The position numbers and the translations under genes were made by a program. A stretch of DNA of 64,000 nt, from assembly GCF_000718005.1 (NCBI RefSeq), contig NZ_JODV01000023.1; one strand, written 5' to 3'. The notes below the pieces were generated by a model. That model was not told the origin of the DNA. It made no database searches and worked only from the letters and a program-made list of their open reading frames with translations. Within the stretch, counting starts at the first letter, position 1. Every line of letters starts with the position of its first letter. Below are positions 10,593-20,149 of the stretch, piece by piece. This DNA comes from Actinoalloteichus_B caeruleus (GTDB lineage: Bacteria > Actinomycetota > Actinomycetes > Mycobacteriales > Pseudonocardiaceae).

Positions 10593-12543
10593 TCATCGCA
10601 CGGTCGCCAACCACGCGTGGTCCCGGGCCCGGGTGATCGCGACGAGCAACCGCCGGTCCATCAGGGAGGCGTCCTGGTCGTCCTCGGTGCCGCGCAGGAC
10701 GACCAGGACGGCCCCGAACTCCATGCCCTTGGCCCGGTGCACCGTGCCCACCTTCACCCCGGACTGGGTGCCGTCGTAGTCCTTCAGCGGCATCGCCAGC
10801 ACACCAGCCTGCCTCAACCACCGGATGGCCTGGCTGACGTCGTCGTTGCTGCCCAGCAGGACCGCCGTCTCCTCGTGCGCCTCGCTGACCACCTTCGCCT
10901 CGGTGACCAGTGCCTGCTCCAACTCCTCGGCCGGCCCCGACCAGCGGTGCACGGTCCCGCCGGCGAGGGTGGCGGTGACGTCCCGCAGGGTCGCCCCAGG
11001 AGCCCCGTCCTCCTCGTCGAGCTGGTTCGGCGCGGGAACGTCCTGCGCGGCGGCCAGCACGGCCCGGGTGTTGCGGTAGTTCACCCGCAGCGTCTCGCCG
11101 CGCCCCTGCACGTGGATGCCGGCGTCGATGAGCCGCCACCCGCCCGGGTACACCTGCTGTTGCCCGTCGCCGACGAGGAGCAGACCGTCCGGGCGGTCCC
11201 CGACGAGGGTGTGGAGGAGCCGCAGACCCACCTGGGGCAGGTCCTGGACCTCGTCGACGACGACGGCGGCGAAGGGCTTGGCCAGCGGGCGCTCCCGGAC
11301 CTCCTCGGTGGCCAGGACGAGCACGTCGTTGTGGTCGGTGAGACCGCGCTCGGCGAGGTTGCGCTGGTACGCCTGGTGCAGCTGCCACACCTGCTCGCGG
11401 GCGGCCGGCGTCGAGCCCCCCGCCCGCGATGCCCCGCCCCCGCCGGTTCGCCCGCTGGTACTCGGCGAGATCGTTGATGCCCCGGCCCTTGATGACGTGG
11501 TCGATCTCCTCCCGCCAGTACTGGGGGTTGGCGTTCACCCTCGGCAGGTCGGTCTGGCGGTTCACCTTCGACCAGGCGAGGAAGAAGCACGTGCTCACCT
11601 TGTCGTGATCGTTGCGCACGTGGCGTCCCCGTTCCTCGAGGAACTGGCGCGCCCACAGGTGCAGGTTCTCCACCCGAACCCGGTCGGCGACCTCCGGTGC
11701 CAACCGGCGGAAGCTGGTGGCGTGGGTGCGCAGCAGGGTGGTGACGAGCGTGGTCAGCAGCAGGGGGCCGGTGGTCTCCCGGGCGATCCGCCGCAGCCGG
11801 TGCAGGGCGACGACGGTCTTCCCGGTGCCGGCGGGGCCGCTGATCCGCGCCGGACCGTTGTACTGGCGGTGCACCAGCCGCAGCTGGGTTTCGTCCAGGT
11901 AGGTCAACCACTCGGCGAAGGGGCCGTTCACCGCCCGCCGCAGCGAGGACTCCCGCAGACCCGCCGCCCCGAACAGGCTTCCCTCCTCCGGCGGTGGCGC
12001 GGTCTCGGGGAGGTCGACGAGGACGTGGTCGGGCAGGGCGGCCGCGATCCGGCCGGCCAGGTCGACCGCCGAGGCGCCGCTGAGGACCTGGTAGTCGCGG
12101 TCGGCCACCAGCGTTGGCACGTCAGCGGCGGTGCGCACCAGGTATCGCCCGTTGGTCCGCAGGTCGGTGAGGTGGTCGGGGCGGACGACGATCATCCGGA
12201 CGGAGGCGATCCGGCGTCCGAAATCCAGTGGGATCGCCCCGAGCAACCGTTCCGCGCCGCGGTGCAGCCGGCGGATCTGGTCGTCGTCCGGGCGGCGGTC
12301 GACCGATAGGAGCGCGGCCACCCCGAACGGGCCCACGACGTAGGCGTCCAGATCCCGGGCGGTGCGAATGGGCAGCGCCCCACCGGAGGGGGAGGGCACG
12401 AGGAGTCGAACGCCCGAGGAATAGCGGTGCAGGAGCTCACCGAGCGCCTGCTGCCCCCATCGCGGTAACTGGCTCAGCGTCGCGTGGTGTTCCGCCAGGA
12501 CTTTCCACAGCCGTTGGTGCCGCCGTTCCCGAGCGCTGATCAC
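10593..12543 (-). pseudogene. UvrD/Rep-like superfamily 1 helicase, interrupted by a one-base frameshift
   Basis: It starts at GTG 12543. The first frame gives ~230 residues of unassigned N-terminal domain, then Walker A (GPAGTGKT, ~235) and motif Ia. The frame fails at a run of six C at 11416-11421. Deleting one base joins it to the frame ending at 10593, which carries motif II (VVVDEVQDLPQ), motif III (GDGQQQVYPGG), motif IV (LRVNYRNTR), motif V (GTVHRAKGMEF) and motif VI (LLVAITRARD). All helicase motifs are therefore intact once the C-run is corrected, giving about 649 residues. The family unwinds DNA; the long N-terminal part could be a nuclease-like or regulatory domain but I see no diagnostic motif. 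Homopolymer sequencing error is the simplest explanation. Confidence 0.8.
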
Positions 12544-12846
12544 ACGAGCCCCCCAACAAATCGTGCGCGGCTATTCACTCCTCACTCCCTCGACGTTATT
12601 GCCGGCGCACCCGCCCCGAGAAGTCCGTAACCCAGTCGGCGGTGGGGAATTACCCGGTTGGCCCAATGCTCGTGAGTATCGGGAGCGAGCACCAGGCCTT
12701 TGTTGGCCCCGGGTGACCAACGGCGGCGGTCACGATGCGCTTCCGCCGTACTCCGCTCCCAATCGGGTGCCGCCCGCTGAGACGGACGCTGCTCTGACAC
12801 CGGCGGGCTGGCGGCGCCGGTCAGGTGGTGAGCGGAGAAAGGGGCG
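12544..12846. other. Intergenic, no gene seen
   Basis: About 300 bases between the helicase start and the small zinc-ribbon gene. I see no convincing gene; it should contain the helicase promoter. Confidence 0.5.
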
Positions 12847-13128
12847 TCAGGGCCCGTCGCACCTGCTGCCGTCCGGCGCGCTGTGCACCGGGTACTTGCC
12901 GTTCTTGTTGAGCGTGATGCGTCCCCGTCCGCACTTCGGGCAGCGGTGGCCGCTCCGAGGGCGCCGGCACCTGGCGAGGTCGCGGTCGTGGACGAATCGT
13001 GTCGTCCCCGAGCCGTCGCATTCCCGCTCGCGGGCCCAGGAGATGAACCCGGCGGAGTATTCGTAGTGGCGGGGAAGGGTCCGTCCCTTCGTCAACGACA
13101 GTCGTAGGCAGCAGTCTCGGCAGTGCAC
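12847..13128 (-). CDS. Small zinc-ribbon protein
   Basis: The product is 93 residues from the GTG at 13128 (a TTG one codon earlier is possible), with GAGGGAG upstream. Two cysteine modules are visible. The first is HCRDC near the start paired with ECDGSG (~35). The second is a CPKC (~67) paired with a terminal SRCDGP. The pattern C-x2-C, spacer, C-x-GSG, repeated, matches small actinobacterial proteins with tandem zinc ribbons that carry short basic stretches between the knuckles. The function of the family is not established; nucleic-acid binding is plausible. It lies between the helicase and a CRISPR array with a long gap on both sides. Confidence 0.6.
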   Translation of the reverse strand: MHCRDCCLRLSLTKGRTLPRHYEYSAGFISWARERECDGSGTTRFVHDRDLARCRRPRSGHRCPKCGRGRITLNKNGKYPVHSAPDGSRCDGP

Positions 13129-13608
13129 CAAGGGAGTCTCCCTCGTCCGTGGTCACACTCATGGATTGTGACACTCAGTGCGTGTTCGGATACCTAAAGT
13201 ACTGAATCGTTCGATGGAGGCGGAGTCAGGGTGGGTGTGAGCGCCGTGCGAAGGGCGACTGGGTTCGTCGGCGTTGCCCGGACATGCGGTCGCTCGCTCG
13301 TCGAGACTGGCCATCCCGCGCCTACCGCATGCTTCGCTCGCCGAGTAGCGCCGGCCTCCGAGGACTAGCGCGGCAAACCAACACCACCGGGCCGAGGCTC
13401 TGAGACCACCTGCTCGTCGAACAGCTCATCGAGCCTTGGACGAGCAGCGCGCTGCCCGCCTGACGCTCAGCGCCTGCCTCGTGGGAATACGATTGATGAG
13501 TTGCCAGCTGGGGCGGTCATCACGCATCCCACGCCTGATTGGCCACGTCACGAGGTGTCTACGGTGCGAGAAGCCGCAACACGTTGCTCGATCCCAAGCT
13601 GTCACTCA
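13129..13608. other. Intergenic region on the distal (trailer) side of CRISPR array 1
   Basis: About 480 bases with no supportable gene. It lies next to the degenerate terminal repeat, so it is the trailer side of the array. Confidence 0.5.
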
Positions 13609-14228
13609 GCTGGAACCTCGTAGGAGCGATGAGGACCCGACAGGCCACACCTCTGCCGGCGTGCACGGTGTGGTTGGAACTCCTCGTAGGAGCGATGAGG
13701 ACGGGCCGGGGGTCATCGGGTCACCGTCCGCTGCACGTCCGGTTGGAACTCCTCGTAGGAGCGATGAGGACCCGCAGAATCTTCCGCTCCGACTGGTCCT
13801 GCACCTGTTGGAACTCCTCGTAGGAGCGATGAGGACACCGGCAGTGAAAGGGTGGGAAGCGCGCGCAACGAGTTGGAACTCCTCGTAGGAGCGATGAGGA
13901 CCCTGGATGGCCGATGTCCTGCGGGCAGCGTCCCTCGTTGGAACTCCTCGTAGGAGCGATGAGGACCCCGTCCCCCCAGGATTCCGGCAGGGACAGCAGC
14001 CAGTTGGAACTCCTCGTAGGAGCGATGAGGACCGCTTCGCCAGCGTCCAGCGGTACCCCGTGGTGCGCGGGTTGGAACTCCTCGTAGGAGCGATGAGGAC
14101 CCGGTGGGTGTCGCAGGGACACACGGACCTCCCCGTTGGAACTCCTCGTAGGAGCGATGAGGACCCGAGGAGACCCTCGCCCGGTACCGGGCCGCGCTGT
14201 TGGAACTCCTCGTAGGAGCGATGAGGAC
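13609..14228 (-). CRISPR. CRISPR array 1: ten 30-nt repeats, nine spacers, no cas genes nearby
   Basis: Nine identical repeats begin GTTGGAACTC and end CGATGAGGAC on the plus strand. They start at 13673, 13742, 13807, 13872, 13937, 14003, 14071, 14135 and 14199. A degenerate 28-nt copy lies at 13609-13636 (two bases lost, one T changed to C). Spacers are 34-39 nt and all different. The repeat holds a CTCCT-CGT-AGGAG hairpin. The decayed copy at the left end implies the leader is on the right and crRNA is read on the minus strand (repeat starting GTCCTCATCG, ending GAGTTCCAAC). Repeat and spacer sizes fit type I-B or type III systems rather than I-E, but the type cannot be settled without cas genes, and none is in the window. 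Confidence 0.97.
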
Positions 14229-14787
14229 CCGAGAGTAAAGTCGCAGGTCAGCATACACCTGGACGGCTTCAACGACGCCCAATTCGCAGCGAACCCGAGG
14301 TTTGACATCAGACCCGGGGGGTTCGCTGAAATTCGGCTGCACGTGGTGATGGCTCCCGTCTCCAACTACCCGGCGTCTCCGTGGCAGGGACGCAGTTCGG
14401 TGAGCAGGGGGCGAAGCGTTCCGCCCGCCGAGCCCAACCGTGTTCCGGCCGTCCAGCAAGGCTATCGGGCACGTGCCTCCTGCCAGACGCCGAACCGAGC
14501 CGGCTCCTCCACCTCCGGTGCGCAGAACCTGCTCCTCCGAATGGCCCGCCCACGCGGCGCGACGGCGGCTTCGATGGTGGCCGGGCGGTGGGGACGTCGC
14601 GAGTGCGCGGATACCTCGTCCGCCGGGGGCGCGGGCACCTGGCTCGTGGGCGCGCGTCCCCCGAGAACAGACCGGACATCCGGGGTTTGGACGCGCCGGG
14701 TGGTGTCCCCACCGCGCACCGTGGTGGCGGCGGGTTTTCTCCCCGCCCGCCGTTGGCCTCACGGATTTTCCTTGCTGTACTGGCCGG
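14229..14787. promoter_or_regulatory. Probable leader region of CRISPR array 1
   Basis: The sequence directly right of the last intact repeat (14229-14350) is less G+C-rich than its surroundings. It contains a 10-bp inverted repeat, CAGCGAACCC at 14287-14296 and its complement at 14319-14328. This fits a leader read on the minus strand. The rest, to 14787, has no convincing gene and precedes the APH-like gene. Confidence 0.5.
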
Positions 14788-15582
14788 ATGGAAACAGACA
14801 GCGCGCCACCCCGGAACCGGGTCGAGCTGACCTCGGGATGGGACAGCGCCGCCGTTCTGCTCGACGGGCGCTGGCTCGAACGCCGGCCGAGGCGACCGGA
14901 GGTCGCCGCCGCCCTGCTCCGTGAGTCCCGGCTCCTGCCGTGGCTGGCCGGCCGGCTGCCGATCCGCGTGCCGACACCCACGGTCGTCCAGGCCGATCCG
15001 ATGGTGGTCCGCCACGAGCTGGTGCCTGGGCGGCCGATCAGCGAGTTCACCGCGGAGCAGGGCACCGCCCTGGGCGGCTTCCTGGCCGCCCTCCACGTGG
15101 TGGACCCCGTCGAGGCGGTGGCGCACGGGCTGTTCACCCGCCGGGCCACCCGACAACAGCGTTCCGGTCTGCTGCTCCGCCTCACCTCCGAGGTAGTGCC
15201 GCTGTTGCCGACGGTGCACCGCCCGCGCGCCGAGCGGTTGTTGTCGGTCGTGGCCTCGTTACCCGCGGACCACGTGGTGCACGGTGACCTCGGCCCGGAG
15301 CACGTCCTCACGATCAACGGCGTGATCACGGGTGTCATCGACTTCGGGGACGTGCACCTGGGAGACCCGGCAATCGATCTCGCCTGGGCGTTGTACGGCA
15401 CGCCGGAGCACTTCGCGCGGGCGCTGGTGGCGGCGTACCACCCGTCGCAGGACATGGTGGAGCGTGCCCTGGTGTGGCACCAACTGGGTCCGTGGCACGA
15501 GGTGCTGCACGGGTTGGACACCGGGGACGGCGCGTTGGTGGACTCCGGCATCGCGGGTGTGCTCTGCCGGCTCGGCAGCTGA
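14788..15582 (+). CDS. Aminoglycoside phosphotransferase (APH)/choline kinase-fold protein
   Basis: The product is 264 residues from the ATG at 14788. The small-molecule kinase core is clear. The Brenner-type catalytic loop is HGDLGPEHV, with H165 and D167 in place, but a His replaces the usual Asn of HGDLxxxN. The Mg-binding DFGD follows as VIDFGDVHLGDPAIDLAW. N-terminal strands (VRHELVPGRPISEF) match the hinge region of APH proteins. It could phosphorylate an aminoglycoside, a macrolide, a sugar or another alcohol; nothing nearby fixes the substrate. It stands alone between the CRISPR 1 leader and a TetR/ABC unit. Confidence 0.85.
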   Translation: METDSAPPRNRVELTSGWDSAAVLLDGRWLERRPRRPEVAAALLRESRLLPWLAGRLPIRVPTPTVVQADPMVVRHELVPGRPISEFTAEQGTALGGFLAALHVVDPVEAVAHGLFTRRATRQQRSGLLLRLTSEVVPLLPTVHRPRAERLLSVVASLPADHVVHGDLGPEHVLTINGVITGVIDFGDVHLGDPAIDLAWALYGTPEHFARALVAAYHPSQDMVERALVWHQLGPWHEVLHGLDTGDGALVDSGIAGVLCRLGS

Positions 15583-16386
15583 CGCCTCCCAACCCGTGGC
15601 GAGGCGCAGGTTCCCGTGGGAGGCGGCGGCTGTTCGTCACCAGGCTGATGTGTTGGCGCGGCAGGTGCGTGACGAGGCGGTGAGCGGGCTGCTGGTCGAA
15701 GGGTCGAGGACGGTCGGGCGTTCCGCACCGCCTGGCGGCCCTCGCGCTTCGGACGCACGGGGGAGCGGGGGAGCAGGGCGGGCGAAGCCAGGGCACGAGA
15801 CGTCGCAAGTCGGCTCCGGCACCGACGAGGCGGAGGTGCGGGGCCGGCGGCGCGGCGCCCCCGCTGCGAGCTGAGGCCTGGCCGAGATCCCCGCGCGGAG
15901 AACGCACCGATCTGCTCCCCACCGGCAGCGAGGTGGAACGCCAGGTCGACGAGGCTGGGCACCAGCCGGAAGCCCGTCCGCGCGACCCGGTCGCTCACCG
16001 AGCGGGCACACCTCGCGAACGTGTTCGCGTCACGGGTGCCGGCTACCCGCACAGTGGACCGGGAGGATGCGCGCGGCACGCTGGCGCGCCGACGTGGGTA
16101 CGTCTCCCTCGCGGATCTCGCCGGGAACGGTACCCCTCCCTTGCCGGAAGCGCTGCGCGACTCGTCCGTGAGCCGCGCGGGAGCAGGAGCCACGTGGCCC
16201 GCAGCGCGACGCGCCCTCACCGACCGTGCGGCTCGCCTCGGTCGCCCGACCGGGCAACTCCGCACCGGGCCGGGCGGGGGCGCGGACGCGGCATCGGGTC
16301 GTGGTTCCTGAACCACGGCGAACGACGTGGTCCTCGGTGCCTAGCCAGGCGTTCGGGCGGACCAGCTTGTCGCTTCCGTGCGGGTG
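15583..16386. other. Gene-poor intergenic stretch
   Basis: About 800 bases. Open frames on both strands are Arg/Pro/Ala-rich, without ribosome sites or recognisable domains. I see no supportable gene. Confidence 0.55.
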
Positions 16387-17103
16387 TCAGGTCCCGAGGA
16401 TGTCCCCGATCAGCCTTTGCACTCGGGGGATGTCAGCGAGGGGCTCGCCCTGCCCGTCCCGTTCCGGAGCTGGCTCGGCGGCGGCTTCGAGCGGGTTCAC
16501 GAGCCGATGCAGGCCGACGCGCGTCAGCGCCCCGTCCATCTCCGTGATGCCGCTGAGCGCGAGGACGGACACGCCTTGGTCGAGCGCGGCCATGAGCCGT
16601 GCCACGTCATCGGATGGAAGGCGTTCGGTGTCCGGTCGGGCTTCGGTCGCGATGCGCCCGTAGGCGTCGATCATCCGCCGCATGCGTTCGCGGAGCGCCT
16701 TGACGAGTTCGTCGTCCCTGGCGGCGGTGGCGATGAACTCCAGTGTCGCCAGCCCGAATCCTCGCACCAGCCCTGCGACGTCCATGTCAGCGGCACCTGG
16801 TTCCGACGCGTCGGTGGTCGCCGCGCCGACCTTCCGGAGTGGATTCCATCCCCCGCCGTTCAGCGTCTCCAGGTTGTAGTCCATCGCGGCGAGGAACAGG
16901 TCCGACTTGCCGTTGAAGTTCGAGTACACCGCGCCCTTGGAGAACCCGGCCTCACCAGCGATGCCCTCCAGGCTCGCGGTGTGGTAGCCGTCGCGCGCGA
17001 ACGCGTTGAGCGCCGCGATGACGAGCGCTTCACGGGTCTCTCGTCGTCGTTCCGCCTGCGTCCGCCGAGTGCGGGGCGGAGGGGCTGAGCGGGCATCGAC
17101 CAT
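16387..17103 (-). CDS. TetR-family transcriptional regulator
   Basis: The product is 238 residues. Residues ~15-65 form the TetR helix-turn-helix (TRREALVIAALNAFARDGYHTASLEGIAGEAG broken here at 18 residues, then FSKGAVYSNFNGKSDLF). The rest is a helical ligand domain with an Ala/Glu-rich C-terminus. It is divergent from a two-gene ABC exporter; two dyads of ATACCG half-sites lie in the shared 81-bp gap, so it very likely represses the transporter and itself. Ligand unknown. Confidence 0.92.
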   Translation of the reverse strand: MVDARSAPPPRTRRTQAERRRETREALVIAALNAFARDGYHTASLEGIAGEAGFSKGAVYSNFNGKSDLFLAAMDYNLETLNGGGWNPLRKVGAATTDASEPGAADMDVAGLVRGFGLATLEFIATAARDDELVKALRERMRRMIDAYGRIATEARPDTERLPSDDVARLMAALDQGVSVLALSGITEMDGALTRVGLHRLVNPLEAAAEPAPERDGQGEPLADIPRVQRLIGDILGT

Positions 17104-17119
17104 GTCGTCATCCTACCGG

Positions 17120-17172
17120 TTGACCTACCAACCGTATCTGGATACCGTCGGTATGAAGATACCGCCGGTATC
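17120..17172 (+). promoter_or_regulatory. Promoter and tandem operator between TetR and ABC genes
   Basis: A -35-like TTGACC (17120-17125) and a -10-like TACCGT (17143-17148) are 17 bases apart. The -10 overlaps an imperfect dyad, GATACCG-T-CGGTATg, at 17141-17155. A perfect 7-1-7 dyad, GATACCG-C-CGGTATC, lies at 17158-17172, centred 17 bp further on. Two such dyads flanking a start site are typical of TetR control; the assignment of promoter boxes is inference. Confidence 0.6.
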
Positions 17173-17184
17173 AAAATCTGAAGG

Positions 17185-18183
17185 GTGAGTGCCGTGGGTG
17201 GTGCTGTGTTGGAGGTGGACAACCTCACCCGACGGTTCGGTGCCGTCGTCGCGAACGACGGGATCGGACTGCGGGTGCGGCCCGGGGAGGTGGTCGGGCT
17301 GCTGGGTCACAACGGCGCGGGCAAGACGACACTGGTCTCGCAGGTGGTCGGACTGCTGCGACCCGAGGACGGCTCGATCAGGGTCGCGGGCACCGACGCC
17401 GTCGCCGAACCGGCGACAGCCCGCCGGGCGGTGGCGCTCCAACCCCAGGCCCAGGCGCCGTTGGACGGGCTCACCCCGAAGATGGCGATCGAGATCGCCG
17501 GCCGGCTCAGGGGCATGTCCCGCGCCGACGCGCGAGCCGGCGCACGCGCGCTGGCCGACGAGCTGGACATCGGCGAGTGGTTCGACCGTCCAGCGACCCC
17601 TGACGGCGGCGGCCTGTCAGGCGGTGTCCGCCGCCTCACCGCGTTCGCCATGGCAGCCGTCGCGCCGGTGCCGCTGATCGTCCTCGACGAGCCGACCAAC
17701 GACGTCGACGCGGCACGGCGTCGCCGCCTGTGGAAGGTGGTGCGCCGCCTCGGCGACGAAGGGGCGGGCGTGCTGCTCGTCACCCACAACGTCACCGAGG
17801 CGGAGCGGGTGGTCGACGCCCTGGTCATCCTCGACCACGGCAGGGTCGTCGCCGCCGGTTCACCGAGCCGACTCCGGGGATCGAGCGACGCCGACCTCCA
17901 GCTCGAACTCTCGCTCCACCCGGACGGTGAGGACCCCTCCGAGTCCCTCGCCCAGGCACCGATCCCGATCAACCGGCGGGTCCGAGTCGGACGCCGGGTG
18001 CTCCTGACCCTCGCCGCCGTCGACGCCGAGGCGGCCGTCGCGTGGGCCACGGCACTGCGGAGAACCGAACGGATCGACGGCTACTCCCTGGCCCCGGCCA
18101 CCCTCGAAGACGCCTACCTCGCCGCCACGTCGAGTGCCAACACGAACACGACGACACGTACGGAAGATGCCGCTGATGTCTGA
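17185..18183 (+). CDS. ABC exporter ATP-binding protein
   Basis: The product is 332 residues with a GTG start. Walker A is GHNGAGKTTL (41-50), the Q-loop lies in VALQPQ, the signature is GLSGGVRR (~146), Walker B is PLIVLDEPTN with D-loop, and the switch His is in LLVTHN. After ~220 residues of nucleotide-binding domain there is an extra C-terminal domain typical of drug-resistance (DrrA/CcmA-like) ATPases. The stop overlaps the permease start, so the two are translated together. It should energise export of a small hydrophobic compound. Confidence 0.93.
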   Translation: MSAVGGAVLEVDNLTRRFGAVVANDGIGLRVRPGEVVGLLGHNGAGKTTLVSQVVGLLRPEDGSIRVAGTDAVAEPATARRAVALQPQAQAPLDGLTPKMAIEIAGRLRGMSRADARAGARALADELDIGEWFDRPATPDGGGLSGGVRRLTAFAMAAVAPVPLIVLDEPTNDVDAARRRRLWKVVRRLGDEGAGVLLVTHNVTEAERVVDALVILDHGRVVAAGSPSRLRGSSDADLQLELSLHPDGEDPSESLAQAPIPINRRVRVGRRVLLTLAAVDAEAAVAWATALRRTERIDGYSLAPATLEDAYLAATSSANTNTTTRTEDAADV

Positions 18184-18973
18184 GCAGAGCACCCTCTCGC
18201 CACCAGCACCCAGGTCCGCCGGGGTACCGCCGCGCAGCGGGATCTGGTTGAGCTACGGAAACCTGTTGCGCTGGATGATGGCCCAGACCGGCGCCATGCT
18301 CCCGTTCGTCATCGTCGTCCAGGCGCTGCTCGCGGCCGGGATCATCATCGGGTTCGGCTTCGTCATCCCCGACATCGACACCTCGTCGGCCCAGTTCCTC
18401 TCCACCGGCACGCCCACCGTGCTCCTGATGTTCATCGGGCTCGTCATGGTGCCCCACAGCGTGGCCCAGGCACGCACCACCGGCACGTTCACCTACCTCC
18501 GGTCGCTGCCGGTGCCTCGGCCGCTGCTCCTCATGGCCGACCTGGCGATCTGGCTCCTCGTCGCCCTGCCCAGCGTCGCCGTCGCCGTGGTTGTGGCGCA
18601 CCTGCGTTACGGATTCGGCTACTCCTTCGACTGGCCTGTCCTCCTGACCGCGTCCATCCTCGCCGCGGTCACCGCCACCGCGGTCGGCTATGCGATCGCC
18701 GTGTCCCTGCCGCCGCTCATCACGCAGCTCGTCACCCAGGTACTGGTGTTCTTCGTGATGCTCTTCTCGCCGGTCACCTTCCCGGCGAGTCAGCTCCCGA
18801 CCTGGTTCCAGGCAGTCCACGACGTGCTTCCGTTCAGGGCGGGCGCTGACCTGCTCCGTGCGGGACTGCTCGCCGACACCTACACCGCGAGCTGGCGCGA
18901 CCTCGTCGTCCTCCTCGCCTGGTGCGCCCTCGGAGTCGCCGTCGGTATCCGCGCGCTGACCCGCCGGAACTGA
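18176..18973 (+). CDS. ABC-2 type exporter permease
   Basis: The product is 265 residues from the ATG at 18176, overlapping the ATPase stop by 8 nt; an ATG three codons earlier is possible. Six hydrophobic segments are visible (for example MLPFVIVVQALLAAGIIIGF and VLLMFIGLVMVPHSV), with the ABC-2 family motif region around SLPPLITQLVTQVLVFFVML and FPASQLPTWFQ. It pairs with the upstream ATPase under TetR control. Likely a self-protection or efflux transporter. Confidence 0.9.
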   Translation: MSEQSTLSPPAPRSAGVPPRSGIWLSYGNLLRWMMAQTGAMLPFVIVVQALLAAGIIIGFGFVIPDIDTSSAQFLSTGTPTVLLMFIGLVMVPHSVAQARTTGTFTYLRSLPVPRPLLLMADLAIWLLVALPSVAVAVVVAHLRYGFGYSFDWPVLLTASILAAVTATAVGYAIAVSLPPLITQLVTQVLVFFVMLFSPVTFPASQLPTWFQAVHDVLPFRAGADLLRAGLLADTYTASWRDLVVLLAWCALGVAVGIRALTRRN

Positions 18974-19449
18974 CGATCCTCATCCTCCACGGGGCCTGTT
19001 CGCCCTTGAGGCCGTGGACTAGGGCGCTGCTGGTTCGCCTCCCGTGGGACGTTCTCGATGTCCGCCCTCCGAAGGGAACTCGGCCGGCGGCGGACACGAG
19101 GGCAGCGCCGTCCGTCGCCGACGAATGGGTGGGCTTCCTCGGGTGGCCCTCGGCGAGGTTCGCCGGCGGCGTCCCTTCCGTGGGCGGGGGTGTCGTCCTC
19201 GTCCCTGGTCGTCGCCCTGTCCGCCACAGCCTGAGCCTCGCCCAATTCACCCCGAGGTGCCGCGCAGTTCCGCCCGCGCGGCAGAAGCGAGGACCACCCC
19301 CTGAGGCGGTAAGGCGCGGCCGCAGTTCCGGACAGGAGGACGCGCGGCGGCATGCGTCCGCGCGTCCTCCAGAACCACCACCGTCCCGCCTCGGGGTGGA
19401 GCGGAAACCAGCGAACGGCCCGTACATATCAACGCGTATCGTTCTGTTC
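18974..19449. other. Intergenic, no gene seen
   Basis: About 475 bases between the permease and ArsR genes. The last 30 bases before the ArsR start are AT-richer (around ACATATCAACGCGTATCG, 19424-19441) and probably hold its promoter, with an ATA-n8-TAT element that could be the operator. Confidence 0.45.
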
Positions 19450-19863
19450 GTGGCTGAGGACCGTGACTCCTGCGAGCTGTTGTGCCTGGACCTGCCGCAC
19501 GCCGAGGCGATCCGCGCGGATCTGCCGGGTCTCGACGAGGTCGAACCCGCGGCCGCCGTGGCCCGTGCTCTGGGCGATCCCACCAGGCTCCGGATCGCGG
19601 CCGCATTCCGCGAGGGCGGCGAACTCTGCGTCTGCGACGCCTCCTGGATCGTCGGCCACGCCAGGAACCTGGTGTCCCACCACCTGCGGCAGTTGAAGTC
19701 CGTCGGCCTCGTGTCGTCCCGCCGGGACGGGAAGCTCGTGATGTACCGGCTCACGGAACGCGGGCACACCCTGGTCGGAATCATCCTGGGAGCCGAGCCC
19801 CCAGCGCCGGCCGAGACCACGGCCTCCGCGAGAACGGGCGTGTCGCCGCACGTCGGCGGGTGA
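19450..19863 (+). CDS. ArsR/SmtB-family metal-responsive repressor (CmtR-like)
   Basis: The product is 137 residues from GTG 19450. It has the winged-helix core ALGDPTRLRIAAAFREGGELCVCD followed by RNLVSHHLRQLKSVGLVSSRRDGKLVMYRL, each cited part being under the core limit in the full chain. The ELCVCD cysteine pair at the start of helix 4 and the N-terminal CELLCLDLPH motif are the metal-binding features of CmtR/CadC-like sensors (Cd, Pb, Zn). Such genes are normally next to a metal efflux pump; none is present here, so it may act elsewhere. It sits ~370 bp before CRISPR array 2. Confidence 0.88.
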   Translation: MAEDRDSCELLCLDLPHAEAIRADLPGLDEVEPAAAVARALGDPTRLRIAAAFREGGELCVCDASWIVGHARNLVSHHLRQLKSVGLVSSRRDGKLVMYRLTERGHTLVGIILGAEPPAPAETTASARTGVSPHVGG

Positions 19864-20149
19864 CGGAGGCCGACCAGGTCAGTTGAGCCGCCCGACCACG
19901 AGCCGCGTGGTGACGAGCCGCGTGGCCGCTCGATCGCCGAGTGAGGCTCCCGCGCCCAGCCCGACCTCCTACCTGCTGGCGACTGAGGGCGACACCTACC
20001 GAGGCCGTGCCTCCTGGACGGGATGTTTCATGCCGGCGGAGGGGGACCGCCCGGGACGTGGTGGTGACCTGATCGGCTGCCAGGTCCTCCTTCGGGAGTT
20101 GACGCGGCGACCAGCGGTCGGTGCGCGCCGATGACCGGCATACTGAGTG
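19864..20149. other. Intergenic between ArsR and CRISPR leader
   Basis: No supportable gene seen. Confidence 0.4.

Noticed and set aside
12821..13174. 117-codon minus-strand frame overlapping the zinc-ribbon gene
   Set aside because: The alternative frame has the paired Cys motifs and a better start, so it was preferred.
13713..16316. Long minus-strand frame through CRISPR array 1 and the APH gene
   Set aside because: It is made of translated repeats and antisense of a real gene; the repeated SSLLRGVPT motif is the CRISPR repeat itself.
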